A DNA stretch of 58,441 bases from Strigomonas culicis (GCA_000482145.1 AUXH01000040.1:1-58441); one strand, 5' to 3'; positions 39,601-48,792 are shown, counted from the first letter of the stretch. Numbers and translations: made by a program. Notes: generated by a model not told the origin, from the sequence alone.

Positions 39601-39766
39601 GGCTGACCTCACGTGGAATGTATTCTTTTGCTTCGCGATTCGGTACGAACGAAGGCGCTGCCGCATTCAGAGCGTAGAGACTACCCTCCGCAGAAGGCGT
39701 GAACGGCTTCGCGTTCGGGTTGAACGCTGGTGCGTCTGGGTTAAAGGTGTGTTTCGTATCGGACAT
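36692..39766 (-). CDS. CE1: mRNA capping enzyme CE1 type: 5'-RNA kinase-like domain plus guanylyltransferase, with PAM2-like N-terminus
   Basis: 1024 residues. Residues 8-17, 15-24 and 33-42 each resemble PAM2 (FNPDAPAFNP, FNPNAKPFTP, LNAAAPSFVP). The region to about 470 is Pro/Ala-rich and disordered. A P-loop domain has GLRGSGKT at 483-490. The guanylyltransferase follows: motif I KIDGQR with catalytic Lys729, motif III FDAELT, motif IV DGIIFQ at 874-879, motif V LLKWKP with Lys894 and Lys896. In T. brucei, CE1 is reported as a cytoplasmic enzyme that converts 5'-monophosphate RNA to diphosphate and adds GMP in mRNA recapping. The T. brucei protein is about 586 residues, so the long N-terminal part here is extra. 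A pyrimidine tract with AG at 39806-39807 supports the ATG. Confidence 0.9.
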   Translation of the reverse strand: MSDTKHTFNPDAPAFNPNAKPFTPSAEGSLYALNAAAPSFVPNREAKEYIPREVSPETAAPPTAPIANTAPILVGFRRSRRTEPSPAYSPPAEPRPSSEMLPVPRSASNASVPTAPPPPSTAPSLHVNVPPPPPPPASPAASVAAPMGEMPRRAPTSEMPVKTWAPPQPSAKFLIPRATVPHQQQTPSPPAQPQQVLPPPPPSPPPHQQPPRARESPPAPAGAAKGYSTIGAPPFLPPRPTYMSGPQQVSSPVKSPFKKASPLIPPPRTVSARQFEQAAAMANQAAYSDPSLTAPSYIDPGVPPPMAPERQSSPMYPKPQPTYVNVSPAAAPPTPPAPAVMSPEVERATPAAPPPPPPPTVHSLHPSPPAQAQPNAGPNAAARPVAPVAGPAGMKTWQPPMPFKKLIPQLARTEKSVVPPPPAAPTPPAAPTPPTAPAVPMTKANGASAPAVSVPKMWTPPQYIPTLTAKPTPSNPLVVLLFGLRGSGKTTQALKLAKKYNLLCLSSGSIFNEGKKPFEVLSESVKEHFGTRGSHKYNGIVLDRFVISSETDAYYIQSCLAGAGLPVPFVFWLQISIGTASQRAEQRCDNKQGNEHWRFVEQRAQAAVADLVYKPAHCLYTIDSETMGVEEVANEICRHINAGFPKKTREFVLPPPCLVPGLSCSFFKLLDNHGTYMQLCKEVHQTISNTSNAHIDSAPLSTVGGYVSEMTFKDPQMEDIMSSMHVTLKIDGQRLLVVRHAHFGYLAFPFRFTCCFEVNELFKDLNFPTLPISGPRKNVNSLVLAMFDAELTYDTATKLPTLYVIDYVYFFGQQGKRVHFDERYAQLMKHFDDMNSNCSDKALENKRVVLKEYTPINLLHELLPSLEESPMPIDGIIFQHNKGYHFGADKNLLKWKPRELCTADFRLVNGAQQKDGTWRYQLYVSDADGKTLLEAAFPFAVGVFTNQEVQEHGLCNSCLVELSLQKLDTDREGHTHTEWYFHRLRTDKPRPNKMSIVRYIVDLNHLDYGTLCDLCGEINYTGSL

Positions 39767-39805
39767 GGTGCCTCACCGTTCTTGCAATGGATCAATGAGA
39801 AAACC

Positions 39806-39842
39806 CTTTATACAGAGAGGAAAAGAGAAGAAAAAGAAAATT
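39806..39842 (-). promoter_or_regulatory. Trans-splice acceptor for CE1
   Basis: On minus, a CT-rich tract of about 28 bases is followed by the first AG at plus 39806-39807, 39 bases before the ATG. Confidence 0.6.
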
Positions 39843-39928
39843 ACAACAACGATGGGCCTGTTCGTTTAAGTAGAAGAAAACAAAAAGAAAAGAAAGAAGA
39901 AACTATGGTGGCCGTGAAGATGGATTGA

Positions 39929-39932
<4 letters not shown>

Positions 39933-39962
<30 letters not shown>
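39933..39962. repeat. (GT)n dinucleotide repeat
   Basis: Fifteen GT units, then an interrupted continuation to about 39972. Confidence 0.95.
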
Positions 39963-39969
<7 letters not shown>

Positions 39970-40348
39970 TGTGGATGCAAGTATTTAAGGGGATGCTTTC
40001 AATTACTACTACTTTTCAGTGATTTCACTTGTTGTCTGCTTCAGACGGTTAATGCTAACACACGTTGTATAATCGTGTATCTAGTCTTCCACAGACGACC
40101 AGATCGATGTCCAAAGAGCAACAACAGCAAAAGAGAAACTGCAGAGCGGGGGACAGATGAGACAGCAATAGAAGAGCGCGCATCTGTCGTCAGGAAGAAG
40201 AAACGTAATCACAAACGACAACGATAGCGTCCTATAACTCACACAGAGCACGTCGAATACAAATAAAAAGCAATTTGAGTCACGATTGTGATTGTAATAT
40301 ACAAGCTTACACACACGTACACACACAAAAGGCAGAGGGAAAGGAATT

Positions 40349-41674
40349 TCACTCCTTAATAATGTTTGTGAACTCTCCCTGCAAGCCCTCAGCATAGGAG
40401 TATGCTTTGGGTGTACGCCAGTCCTCCCCAAAGCACTCGAGCAGGTAATCTTCTTTTGGTGTCATAAAATAAAGTGACTCGTCTTCCTTGTGACGACTGC
40501 AAAAGAAGAGCGCCTCGAGGGGCTCTTTCTCCTCTTGCAAAGAGGTGTGAAGATAACGGTACATGCCATGGCGCCGCCGCCCCGCCTCTTCGTAGTACGT
40601 AGCCGACCAAAGGAAGGCCCCTTTTTGTTTCACAAGAGCTTCATCGTGCAGCTCCGGTAGAGGCGGATAGTACCAGTTGACGTCCAGACGCACACCAGTC
40701 TGCGCATGCAGAAGGCGGACCTCGAGCCCCTTGTCCACGGTGCCGCACACATCGAAAACAACGAATTGGCCACCGAAGGTGAGGTCGGCCAGCAGCTTGG
40801 ATACACACTTGGACGCCCGTGAGGTGCAATGCGCGGAATACGGATCCTGGAGGAACCGTGCGGCTTCCTCTGCCACAGCATCGGGAGTCGCTTCATGGAG
40901 GACGGTGCTCTTGTAAAAGATCCCGACATCGATATCGTCGTCATGAGGGATGAAATAGCGTTCGCGCCGAGCACCCAGCGCTGTCCCGCAACAGAGAAAA
41001 AAAGGAAGTCCCGTGTCACGCAAAAGAACCTGCTGAAACGCGAGAAGGGCGGATTGAAACATCTGTTGATGTGTCACCTCCTTCGGCGTCAGACCTTTAT
41101 CCTTTACGAGCGCCAGAAAGTCATTACGGTCCAGCTTCGCGGGTTCCCCTTTCACAGGTAGATCGACAACACTTAGCGGTATTGTGAAATGGGAAGGAAA
41201 AGAAAGCATCGAATCTGCTCTAACAGAAGCAGAATGGGCTGGTTCGCCGGGCCGTGCATCTGGCCGCCTGCAGAAGGAATCCAAGTGACGTGCAGCACCC
41301 TCAATGACCTCGTTCGTGGCCGCTTCCGGACTGTGCAGATAGGTCTCAAAAAGCAATGCGGACTCCGCTGATTTCTCGGGTTCAAAGCACTTCTTTTTTT
41401 CATTGGGCTCCAGTAAACGTACGAGCCACGTACGGTACGCTTCCTCTCTCATTTCTTCCACTGTGCGCGGGACAGCGTGGTCGAAAGGGAAAGGGAAAAT
41501 ACTATCCGCATTAATCTGCTCATCGATCACTACAGGAGTGTTTGATTGTCTCATACGCTCATTGCGTGAAGCGGTGCGTTCTGAAGCAGCGACGGCACCG
41601 CTACAAACAACGCAAGAAGGCGTATGTACGTGTGGTCGGAAGGGAGCTAAACGGCAGAGAAGTCCCTTGAACAT
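40349..41674 (-). CDS. LicD/fukutin-family nucleotidyltransferase-like protein
   Basis: 441 residues. The family core is clear: CCGTALGARRERYFIPHDDD followed by IDVGIF, with the metal-binding DDDID at 245-249. LicD adds phosphorylcholine to bacterial glycans; fukutin and FKRP add ribitol phosphate to dystroglycan. The N-terminus (FKGLLCRLAPFRPH) is basic and modestly hydrophobic; it could be a weak signal or mitochondrial presequence, so compartment is uncertain. The C-terminal part is rich in aromatic and charged residues. A role in modifying surface glycans or lipid anchors by phosphodiester transfer is plausible for a trypanosomatid but not shown. Composition is closer to AT than the genes near the strand switch. 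Confidence 0.85.
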   Translation of the reverse strand: MFKGLLCRLAPFRPHVHTPSCVVCSGAVAASERTASRNERMRQSNTPVVIDEQINADSIFPFPFDHAVPRTVEEMREEAYRTWLVRLLEPNEKKKCFEPEKSAESALLFETYLHSPEAATNEVIEGAARHLDSFCRRPDARPGEPAHSASVRADSMLSFPSHFTIPLSVVDLPVKGEPAKLDRNDFLALVKDKGLTPKEVTHQQMFQSALLAFQQVLLRDTGLPFFLCCGTALGARRERYFIPHDDDIDVGIFYKSTVLHEATPDAVAEEAARFLQDPYSAHCTSRASKCVSKLLADLTFGGQFVVFDVCGTVDKGLEVRLLHAQTGVRLDVNWYYPPLPELHDEALVKQKGAFLWSATYYEEAGRRRHGMYRYLHTSLQEEKEPLEALFFCSRHKEDESLYFMTPKEDYLLECFGEDWRTPKAYSYAEGLQGEFTNIIKE

Positions 41675-42043
41675 GGCTATTAGGATTAGCTATACATAAA
41701 ATGAGAGCAGCAAAAAAAAAAAAGATCATGAGGGGAGAAGAAGACACTAGTAGCTACAATCACAACTCTCAAAAGCAATAAACAACTGCAACAGCAATAA
41801 AAAGAGATAGGTAACCCTATTATCACTCTATGTACTCGAACACTGCCCCGCAAAAAAAAAAACATGTGTTACAACTAGAGAGACACAGTATATCTCACAA
41901 TTTTAAAAAACTGTATTTATTCAATTACACAGACGCACACACACACACACACACAAATACAAATACACTCATACATACACAGACAAAGCACAGGTGACAA
42001 GACGTTCATGGTACACCACATCATAACCACAGGTGCGCGTGTT
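41675..42043. other. Intergenic region with CA repeat
   Basis: AT-rich, no gene seen; contains A-runs near 41710-41721 and 41852-41862 and the CA repeat at 41936-41955. Confidence 0.6.
41936..41955. repeat. (CA)n dinucleotide repeat
   Basis: Ten CA units just downstream (minus orientation) of the CPSF160 stop codon. Confidence 0.93.
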
Positions 42044-45000
42044 TTAGAAATAGGACGTCTGACTGGCAATCGTGGCGCCCACACTCATCACCTTCTCAAT
42101 CTGCGTCAGGGCACACACAATACTCTTCCGCGTGCGCATGTCGAGACGGCACAACGACTCGATGAGCGGGGCGTGCACCAGCGGCTCCTTCGCCCGCAGG
42201 GCGTGCTTTGGGTCTTCCTGATTAAAACTCAAGAACATGCGAGGCGGCAAACCGGCGGGGTGCGCGATCTCGGTCTGCAAGCGGCGACTCACCCATTGCG
42301 CCCTCTGGTTGAGCTGATCGCCAATACAGATGAGGTAGCCGATCTCGCCGTAGTTGGTCACGTAGAGGGCGACACAAGCGTTCGTGTTCGATGCGCGGAG
42401 ACGAAGTGTTTTCACGATGGAGCCGCTGGGCATGCGGTACTCGCCGTCGACCGTAAGGAGAGACTCCAACACGCTTGGGGCGCTCTTGCCGCCCTCCTTG
42501 TTGCCCGGCTGCACGCGCGGTTCATAGCCGAAAATGGCGACGTTGCGGTTGTCATCGGTGGAGAGGATCCCAAACGTATCGCCCTTGTAAAGTGCCTCGT
42601 TATGCACGACGGAGATATGGTTGATGTCTCTCCCGAGCGGCAGAAGCGTGTGGTTCTGCGCGCTGAAGCGACACAGCATGCTGCTCTTGTACAGGTCGCC
42701 AACGATCAAGTAGTCTTTAAAGGCCGTCAAGTGCGTCACGTAGGCACCAGCGTACAGAAGCGCCGTCATCTCCATTTTACTGGTGACGCTGTCATACTTG
42801 AACACGCGAACGGTGCCGCCGACTGCCACGGCGATGTGGTGGTTGATCGATGCGACAGCCGTCACGGGGCCCTTCATCGGTTCCGTGTGGAGGACGCGCA
42901 GCTGGTGCTCACCCGCAGCGCGCTTCGTCGCACACAGCAGCACGCGGCCGCGTGTGGTGACGTCCTCACCGAGCGGAAACGCGGTGGCCAGGACACAGAT
43001 GGGCGCAAAGGGGGACAGCGCCACGACGTCCGTCGAGGTGTCACGTGGCAGACTCGCGCAGTGGATGCCCATCACGTGCTCGTTCTCCTCCAGCTCCATG
43101 CGGTCCATGCAGCGCCACGTTTTGCAGCTCATGAGCTGCAGCGCGAAGCGCTCATTCGTTGGGACGCGGTAGCCGCTGTTCGCCGCGATGACCGGTGGCG
43201 CCAAGGGCTCTTCGCGCACGAAGGAGCGCGTCCCATCCTCACCGTGCTGAACCGTGTACTGGATATCAAAGGAGGCGCGCTTCGGCGCGTAGGGCTGCGG
43301 TGTGGAGGTGACGACGTAGAGGCTCTGCGCGGAGGGTGTGTAGACGGCCTTGTGCGGGGTCGCCCCAATGAAGACGCGCTTCACCCACCAGCCGTTGGAG
43401 AGCGGCTCGCCGAAGGGAAGGCACGTCGCGATGTTGACAAAGCCCTCGCAGCAGCACACGTACCCATTCACAACGTGACGGGAGTGGAACGGCGAGAAGC
43501 CGCGCACCGGGCCGGCCACCTGATGCGGCGAGGGCACGAGGCGGTTCTGCCGCGGGTGGAACACAAGGAAGACTGGCCTCTCGCCGCAGACGTAGACGCC
43601 GCGCTGCTGCCACGCACGGTCTTCGAACGCCACAAGACGCACACTCGAGTTGCGCACGCGCTGTGTGTCGTCTTTCAGCAGAAGCTGCTCGCTCTCCTGA
43701 CGCAGCTTCTTCGCCTCGATCGTCTCCACCACGTCCTGCTCCGGCTGGACGTCGACCATGTAGTACACGTCCTTGACAAGCCGCCGCGGACCGTTCGCCC
43801 GCGCGCGGAACAGGCGGTACGTCAGCAGCTCGCCGCAGGATGTGAGCAGTACGAGCGTGCACTCGATCCCATTGACATCCTTCGCGTGCTGCTCGTACAC
43901 GTGGAGGCTGCTGACCGTCGGGAGTGGCTCCTCGGCAATGCGATCCGGCAGCTTCGCCAGGGGCGTGACGGCACCCTCGACGGCGACGGTGGGGGCAACC
44001 GCGAAGTTATAAAAGGGTGCACCGTCCGCACACAGGTCCGCCTTCAGAAAGACCAGGTCCATGCCGCGTAGGACGACGAGGAGGTCGCGCGCAGCCCAGT
44101 GTGCGAGCGCACGCACATCGCGCATGAAAACAAACTCGGCGTCGCTCTTATCCTCCAGGCGATCCAGGTAGGTCAGCGTGCCATCCTCAAACAGCACAAA
44201 CAGGCGGTCGTTCGGGAGCAGGAGGGCGGTCTTTATCTGCTTCTCTATCCCAAATGTAATGTGCTGCAACAGACGCTTGCCGTCCGCGGACACGACGTGG
44301 ACCTCCTGCTCCGTCACCTGCACAATGGAAGAAGACGCACGCAGCTGCGCCGCGTACACGGTCCGGGCGGAGCTGTGCAGCGCCACGCCCCGCACCTGCT
44401 GGACCGCGTCGCTCCGCACCGTGAAGAGCAAAGTGAAGTCCATGCCGGTGAGAAGCAGGTGCACGCTCTGCGAGCTCCGGTCGTCGTCACGCGATCGCTT
44501 CGACGGCGCACGGTCGAGGAAGAAGGAGGAGGTAGCATTGACATCCTTGCGGATGATGACGCTCTCACGCACGGAGCGGCGCAGAACGCACAGGGCACCC
44601 GAGCTGTGCTTGCCGGTGCACACCGCCACATGGAGACTCGCCTGCTGCTCCTGCAGTTCCGCGCCCCGCAGCTGCGGCAGCGGGTCAATCGAGACGTTGT
44701 GGAAGAGATCCGCAAAGGGTGAGTTTTCCACGTTCGGGTCCACCTCGCTCGCCGCGCTCGGTTGCCCGGCGCCGCAGCTAACCAGCTCCACGTCACGGAT
44801 GGTGCCCAGCCCGAGTATCGTCTGTACCTCTTTTAAGGGCGGCGTCGCCGTCAGCTGCAGGGCTACGACACGAGAGTCCCCCTTGTCCGAGCCGAGAAAA
44901 AAGTGATTCTTCCGCAGCGCAGCAAACGAGTTGGAGAAACAGCCAGTCATGACGATGCGCAAGTCGAGCCCGACCACCGAGTACCCTTTCGTCTGAACCT

Positions 45001-46429
45001 TGAGATGCACCACGGTGCCCTCCTCCTCCGTGAATAAGAGGTAGTTCAAGCTGCCCGCGGGCTTCCCACCCGTCCCGGCAAAGGGCAGCGCGAGGCAGTT
45101 GGCGAGATTCAGGTTTGTCCTCACCACATCGAGCGACCGCTCTTGTGCGTGGTCGGTCCACGTCACGGGCTGGTAGAGGATGGAGGTGGAACGGATGTTA
45201 TCCACCTCCTCTTTACCGTTCAGGTTGACGTAGGCGCCGTAGCTATTCTTGGTGCAGACGTGCACCACCGTGTTCATGGAAAAGCAGAGCACGGCCGAGG
45301 GCACTTCCTGGATGGCGGGCACGGCCACCATGTGCGTCATGGCATACGAGAGGTGCTCAACGTCTCCAATCACTAACAGCTTGGACTCCACCGTCTTTGG
45401 CAGCGTCACCTTCGTCCAGAGCACGGAACAGGTCAGCATGTTGGACTCCACCGTTTTCGTGCGCCAATCGACGATCTTCACCCGACCGGCCCACGTGGGA
45501 TACCGCTCATACAGAAAGGCGATGAGCGGCTCACTGGTGGACTCCACGAACTGGAAGTCCCGTACGTTGCGCAGCGTCTCCTTCACATCTGTCAGCCTCA
45601 CATGCGTGATTGTACCGGTCTTGATCACGTAGGGCCACACCCCACTCGGGTCCTGCTGTTCCGTCAGCGTGGGTGCGGGAGCCGCGTGCGCTTCTTCCTC
45701 CGCGCCGCTCTTTTCACTTGCGGCCAGCTCGTCCGCTTCAGCGTTCCCCTCTTCGTCGCCCTCCTCGTCGTCGTCGTCCTCGTCGCCCCACGCGTCCAGG
45801 TTAACCTTTGCCTTTGGTGCGGATGCTGCCGCCGGCGCGGCCCGATGGCCGCGGCTGCTCCCGACCGCGGCGACCGTCTTCTCAGACGCACCCTGCGCCT
45901 CCGCCTTCTCCTTGGCGGACGCACATGCCTCCCTGGACAGATAGCGCAGAACCGGGAAAAAGAAGAGCTCCGTTCGCTTCGCAAGCACGGCAATAAAAAC
46001 GCCACTAGGGTCGACGCGCATGATGGGGTTCAACGGACACTTCTCCAGTGCGCAGGGTCGGTCGTCCAACTGAACCAGACCTACCGTGTCGAACTGCAGC
46101 GATATGGGGTTAAACTGAAGAAACGAAATGTGGAAGTCATCGAAGAGCAGCGTCAGGATGTCCACGGGTGCGTCGGCTGGCCGGCACATGACTGCGTGAA
46201 GGGGCGGAGCGTAGAGCGTCACCTCGGCGGTGTGCACCAACACGTTGGCGTCCGCCGCGGTGGCGGAAGGGGACGGCTGCGCCTCCTCTTCACGATACAG
46301 TGTCAGCACATTCTGCGAGATGACCACCACCTCGTTGGTGGTGATGCTCGGGTCATTTGAAAAACGTCCCGATAGCGTGTGCGTCACAGCGGACGCTGGC
46401 AAACTGGGTGAGACAGCTGCCTTCAGCAT
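42044..46429 (-). CDS. CPSF160: Cleavage and polyadenylation specificity factor, 160-kDa subunit
   Basis: 1461 residues, close to human CPSF1. The whole protein is beta-propeller-like, as in the CPSF160/DDB1 family. The C-terminal CPSF_A region is recognisable by LKAFKDYLIVGDLYKS-type sequence (here HLTAFKDYLIVGDLYKSS), GDTFGILSTDDNRNVAIFGY and the closing helix LCRLDMRTRKSIVCALTQIE. An acidic low-complexity insert lies at about 214-254. In the nucleus it scaffolds pre-mRNA 3' cleavage; in trypanosomatids polyadenylation is coupled to trans-splicing of the next gene. A long antisense frame opposite the C-terminal half is a shadow. The ATG at 46429 is the first in frame. Confidence 0.92.
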   Translation of the reverse strand: MLKAAVSPSLPASAVTHTLSGRFSNDPSITTNEVVVISQNVLTLYREEEAQPSPSATAADANVLVHTAEVTLYAPPLHAVMCRPADAPVDILTLLFDDFHISFLQFNPISLQFDTVGLVQLDDRPCALEKCPLNPIMRVDPSGVFIAVLAKRTELFFFPVLRYLSREACASAKEKAEAQGASEKTVAAVGSSRGHRAAPAAASAPKAKVNLDAWGDEDDDDEEGDEEGNAEADELAASEKSGAEEEAHAAPAPTLTEQQDPSGVWPYVIKTGTITHVRLTDVKETLRNVRDFQFVESTSEPLIAFLYERYPTWAGRVKIVDWRTKTVESNMLTCSVLWTKVTLPKTVESKLLVIGDVEHLSYAMTHMVAVPAIQEVPSAVLCFSMNTVVHVCTKNSYGAYVNLNGKEEVDNIRSTSILYQPVTWTDHAQERSLDVVRTNLNLANCLALPFAGTGGKPAGSLNYLLFTEEEGTVVHLKVQTKGYSVVGLDLRIVMTGCFSNSFAALRKNHFFLGSDKGDSRVVALQLTATPPLKEVQTILGLGTIRDVELVSCGAGQPSAASEVDPNVENSPFADLFHNVSIDPLPQLRGAELQEQQASLHVAVCTGKHSSGALCVLRRSVRESVIIRKDVNATSSFFLDRAPSKRSRDDDRSSQSVHLLLTGMDFTLLFTVRSDAVQQVRGVALHSSARTVYAAQLRASSSIVQVTEQEVHVVSADGKRLLQHITFGIEKQIKTALLLPNDRLFVLFEDGTLTYLDRLEDKSDAEFVFMRDVRALAHWAARDLLVVLRGMDLVFLKADLCADGAPFYNFAVAPTVAVEGAVTPLAKLPDRIAEEPLPTVSSLHVYEQHAKDVNGIECTLVLLTSCGELLTYRLFRARANGPRRLVKDVYYMVDVQPEQDVVETIEAKKLRQESEQLLLKDDTQRVRNSSVRLVAFEDRAWQQRGVYVCGERPVFLVFHPRQNRLVPSPHQVAGPVRGFSPFHSRHVVNGYVCCCEGFVNIATCLPFGEPLSNGWWVKRVFIGATPHKAVYTPSAQSLYVVTSTPQPYAPKRASFDIQYTVQHGEDGTRSFVREEPLAPPVIAANSGYRVPTNERFALQLMSCKTWRCMDRMELEENEHVMGIHCASLPRDTSTDVVALSPFAPICVLATAFPLGEDVTTRGRVLLCATKRAAGEHQLRVLHTEPMKGPVTAVASINHHIAVAVGGTVRVFKYDSVTSKMEMTALLYAGAYVTHLTAFKDYLIVGDLYKSSMLCRFSAQNHTLLPLGRDINHISVVHNEALYKGDTFGILSTDDNRNVAIFGYEPRVQPGNKEGGKSAPSVLESLLTVDGEYRMPSGSIVKTLRLRASNTNACVALYVTNYGEIGYLICIGDQLNQRAQWVSRRLQTEIAHPAGLPPRMFLSFNQEDPKHALRAKEPLVHAPLIESLCRLDMRTRKSIVCALTQIEKVMSVGATIASQTSYF

Positions 46430-46926
46430 TTAGCTAAGAATTTATTCGCACTTCTTTTTTTTTTCTTCTTTTAAGTATTCTATATTTAAAACAGAGATCT
46501 TCCCTAATGAGATCAACAAATTGAGTTGTGTTGAATGTATTTGAATACGACCACAAGAAGTATAACCAAACTAACAAGACTACGACAACAACAACAAGAG
46601 AAAAAGAAAAACACTAAGAGTAACAACTAGAAGGAACAGGAAAAAACAGAGACATGAATAAAACGTGTGCATGCGTGCTTTTGTGAGAGAGTACAAGAAG
46701 ACAAAACCCTATCACGGTCGAGGGACATCGCAAAACGTACACGCGTTGTGAATCGTGTGAAGAATGAAATCAATCAGGGGCAACACAGACAACACAGTGT
46801 ATCAAAGGACCCATGATAGCGTTAGGACAGGGGGAACAGAATAGAATAGGCATGGGTGTACAAGTAACCATCGAAGAAAACACAACAACCGTACAAGGGA
46901 ATGGACCAGTACGTCCCTTCTCGTAC
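46430..46926. other. Intergenic region
   Basis: AT-rich, no gene seen. On minus, 46438-46470 is purine-rich, so the CPSF160 acceptor must lie further upstream; I could not assign one. Confidence 0.5.
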
Positions 46927-48792
46927 TTACGCAAGTGAGTAGAGGTCCTCAAGCGTCTTCATCAGCACTAACAGTGCTTTACTCTCATTTGTCTTGGCAA
47001 TCCCCAGCAAGGCTTTGTAGTCCATAGAAAAGGAATGCGCACGCATGAATTCCAGGGCCACCGTATTCGCCGACATGATTCGAAAGAGCGCCAGTAGTAT
47101 CATATTAAAGATGGGTTCACTCATTTGTCTCTCGGTGCGGTACTTAAGGTTGTACAGCAAAATAGTTGCCAGGCGGCTCAACGGGTGCGCGGACATGTTA
47201 GTGGTCATGCGCCGCTGGAGAGAGGAGCCGCTCACAGACACGCATATGGTCGCCAAGTTGACGGCCAGGCAGGCGGAGGTGTACATGATCATCTCGTGGT
47301 TGACATCCATGAGTCCCTGCCCAGCGAGCGACACCCACGTCATGAAGTAGCGCCCGTCATTGATCGCTACGGCACCATGCACACTCGAGCAGAGGTTGCA
47401 GACCACGCGGAGGAGGCTCAGCCGGCCGCCCGGTAAGAGCTCGAAGAAGCCGCGTACGCCAATGAGCAGCAGCGGTACCAACACGGGATGAAACACGACC
47501 GACGTTGCCACTTCCTTGTGCAGGACTGCGACGCGCAGGCTGTTCAGTATAGGAAACCAGAGCGGTAGGCGCGTGTGGAGCAACGCCTGGCTCACTAGCT
47601 CGACGTAGCCGCTGCCGTAATCGCCATCGATGGTGTCGTAGCCCCTGGCCAGCTGCTCAGTACACTTTTCCAGCAGCACAGTGCTCTTCTCCTTAACCAC
47701 ATCACTCGCAATGAGCTGCCGCACAAATGGACGAAGAGACAGCAGTGTCGCCGTGCACTTGCTTCGCGAGGCGACACGGAAGAGAATGGCCACCGTCGGC
47801 GGTCGTACAAAAATACCGCATGCCGTGGCAGCATTAATAAGCATATCAACGGAACGCTGCCGCTCCACAACACGAAGCTGAGCGAGGCGGGCGACCGTGT
47901 ACTGCATACCGCATGTGGTCAGGAGGAGCGCCTCGTGCACGGCACCGCCCACCGCCGTTTTGACAAGGTCATTCGTTGTGGTGAAGAGATACGGGGGAAT
48001 GGCGTTCTCGACGCCGAGCAGGAACTCGGCGGCCTCGTTGGAAAAGTGGTGGCAATTGTGTCGCACCGGATGGTAGTCGTGTAGTTGCATGTTCGTCTTC
48101 TCTCTCATTATTATCCAAGAGACAAACTCGGCATACGATCGACTTGTAGTTCCCAAGGTGATGGTCTTGTACTTTCTGCCGAAGCGCGTGCAGCCAGCTC
48201 CCGCCATGGCGATTCCGCCCTCGAAGTAGAATTCGCCGCCGAAACAAACAATCGCGGAGTGGTAAACACCTGGTATCTGCTTGCCCACCGTGCTCTCGCT
48301 GTGCTTGTTCATGAGCCCTTTGGAAAGGTCGTAGATATGCAGCTGCACACAGTACGTGACGTCACCCGTGTGCGGCACGCACGTGCTCATGACGAAGGAC
48401 GTCTCTTCGTAGAGACCCTTTTCGGGGACGGAGTGCGCATTGGGAGGCCGCAAGAGAGACCGCTTCTCTGGAAACAGAGAGACAGAGGCCGATGCTCTTC
48501 GCAGCGACGTGTCGCGTACAATGTAGAGGGAGGCGTGTCGCTGCTCCGGCGAAGTGCCGCACGACGGTAGTTCTGTCTCCGTGGCATAGAGCGGTTCTAG
48601 TGTCTCACCCTTGTAACTCAAGCGCAGCTTTTCCGTCTTGACGGCGCGAAGCGGCGTTGGAATGCTATTTTTGTTATGGTTCACGAGGACAATGGAGTTG
48701 TTATCCGTTGTTAAGTGCACGTCCATCTCCGTATACATGGCTGGAGACGAGTTGTCAATATGCAACGCCTCATCTGCACTACGCGACTCCAT
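46927..48792 (-). CDS. PPPDE (DeSI-like) isopeptidase with PUL-like C-terminal domain
   Basis: 621 residues. The PPPDE fold is seen at about 155-265: VQLHIYDLSKG, GVYHSAIVCFGGEFYFEGG with catalytic His178, and HNCHHFSNEAAEF with catalytic Cys247. This family includes DeSI deSUMOylating/deubiquitinating enzymes. The remaining ~350 residues are helical, and about 410-615 resembles a PUL domain (WFPILNSLRVAVLH, LLRVVCNLCSSV, MYTSACLAVNLATI), a module that binds Cdc48/p97 in other eukaryotes. The first 150 residues are less conserved. The frame extends to 48900, but that extension translates the GA repeat that forms the splice-acceptor tract, so ATG 48792 is the start. Substrate (SUMO, ubiquitin or other) cannot be told. 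Confidence 0.82.
   Translation of the reverse strand: MESRSADEALHIDNSSPAMYTEMDVHLTTDNNSIVLVNHNKNSIPTPLRAVKTEKLRLSYKGETLEPLYATETELPSCGTSPEQRHASLYIVRDTSLRRASASVSLFPEKRSLLRPPNAHSVPEKGLYEETSFVMSTCVPHTGDVTYCVQLHIYDLSKGLMNKHSESTVGKQIPGVYHSAIVCFGGEFYFEGGIAMAGAGCTRFGRKYKTITLGTTSRSYAEFVSWIIMREKTNMQLHDYHPVRHNCHHFSNEAAEFLLGVENAIPPYLFTTTNDLVKTAVGGAVHEALLLTTCGMQYTVARLAQLRVVERQRSVDMLINAATACGIFVRPPTVAILFRVASRSKCTATLLSLRPFVRQLIASDVVKEKSTVLLEKCTEQLARGYDTIDGDYGSGYVELVSQALLHTRLPLWFPILNSLRVAVLHKEVATSVVFHPVLVPLLLIGVRGFFELLPGGRLSLLRVVCNLCSSVHGAVAINDGRYFMTWVSLAGQGLMDVNHEMIMYTSACLAVNLATICVSVSGSSLQRRMTTNMSAHPLSRLATILLYNLKYRTERQMSEPIFNMILLALFRIMSANTVALEFMRAHSFSMDYKALLGIAKTNESKALLVLMKTLEDLYSLA

Larger units (their letters stand above)
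39767..40348. other. Intergenic region with GT repeat
   Basis: No gene seen. Contains the CE1 splice acceptor near 39806-39842, the GT repeat, and unremarkable AT-rich DNA. Confidence 0.6.

Noticed and set aside
42008..44071. 687-codon open frame on plus, antisense to CPSF160
   Set aside because: Its translation is Arg/His/Val/Leu-rich without domain features and mirrors the CPSF160 codons; a shadow caused by GC-rich coding on the other strand.
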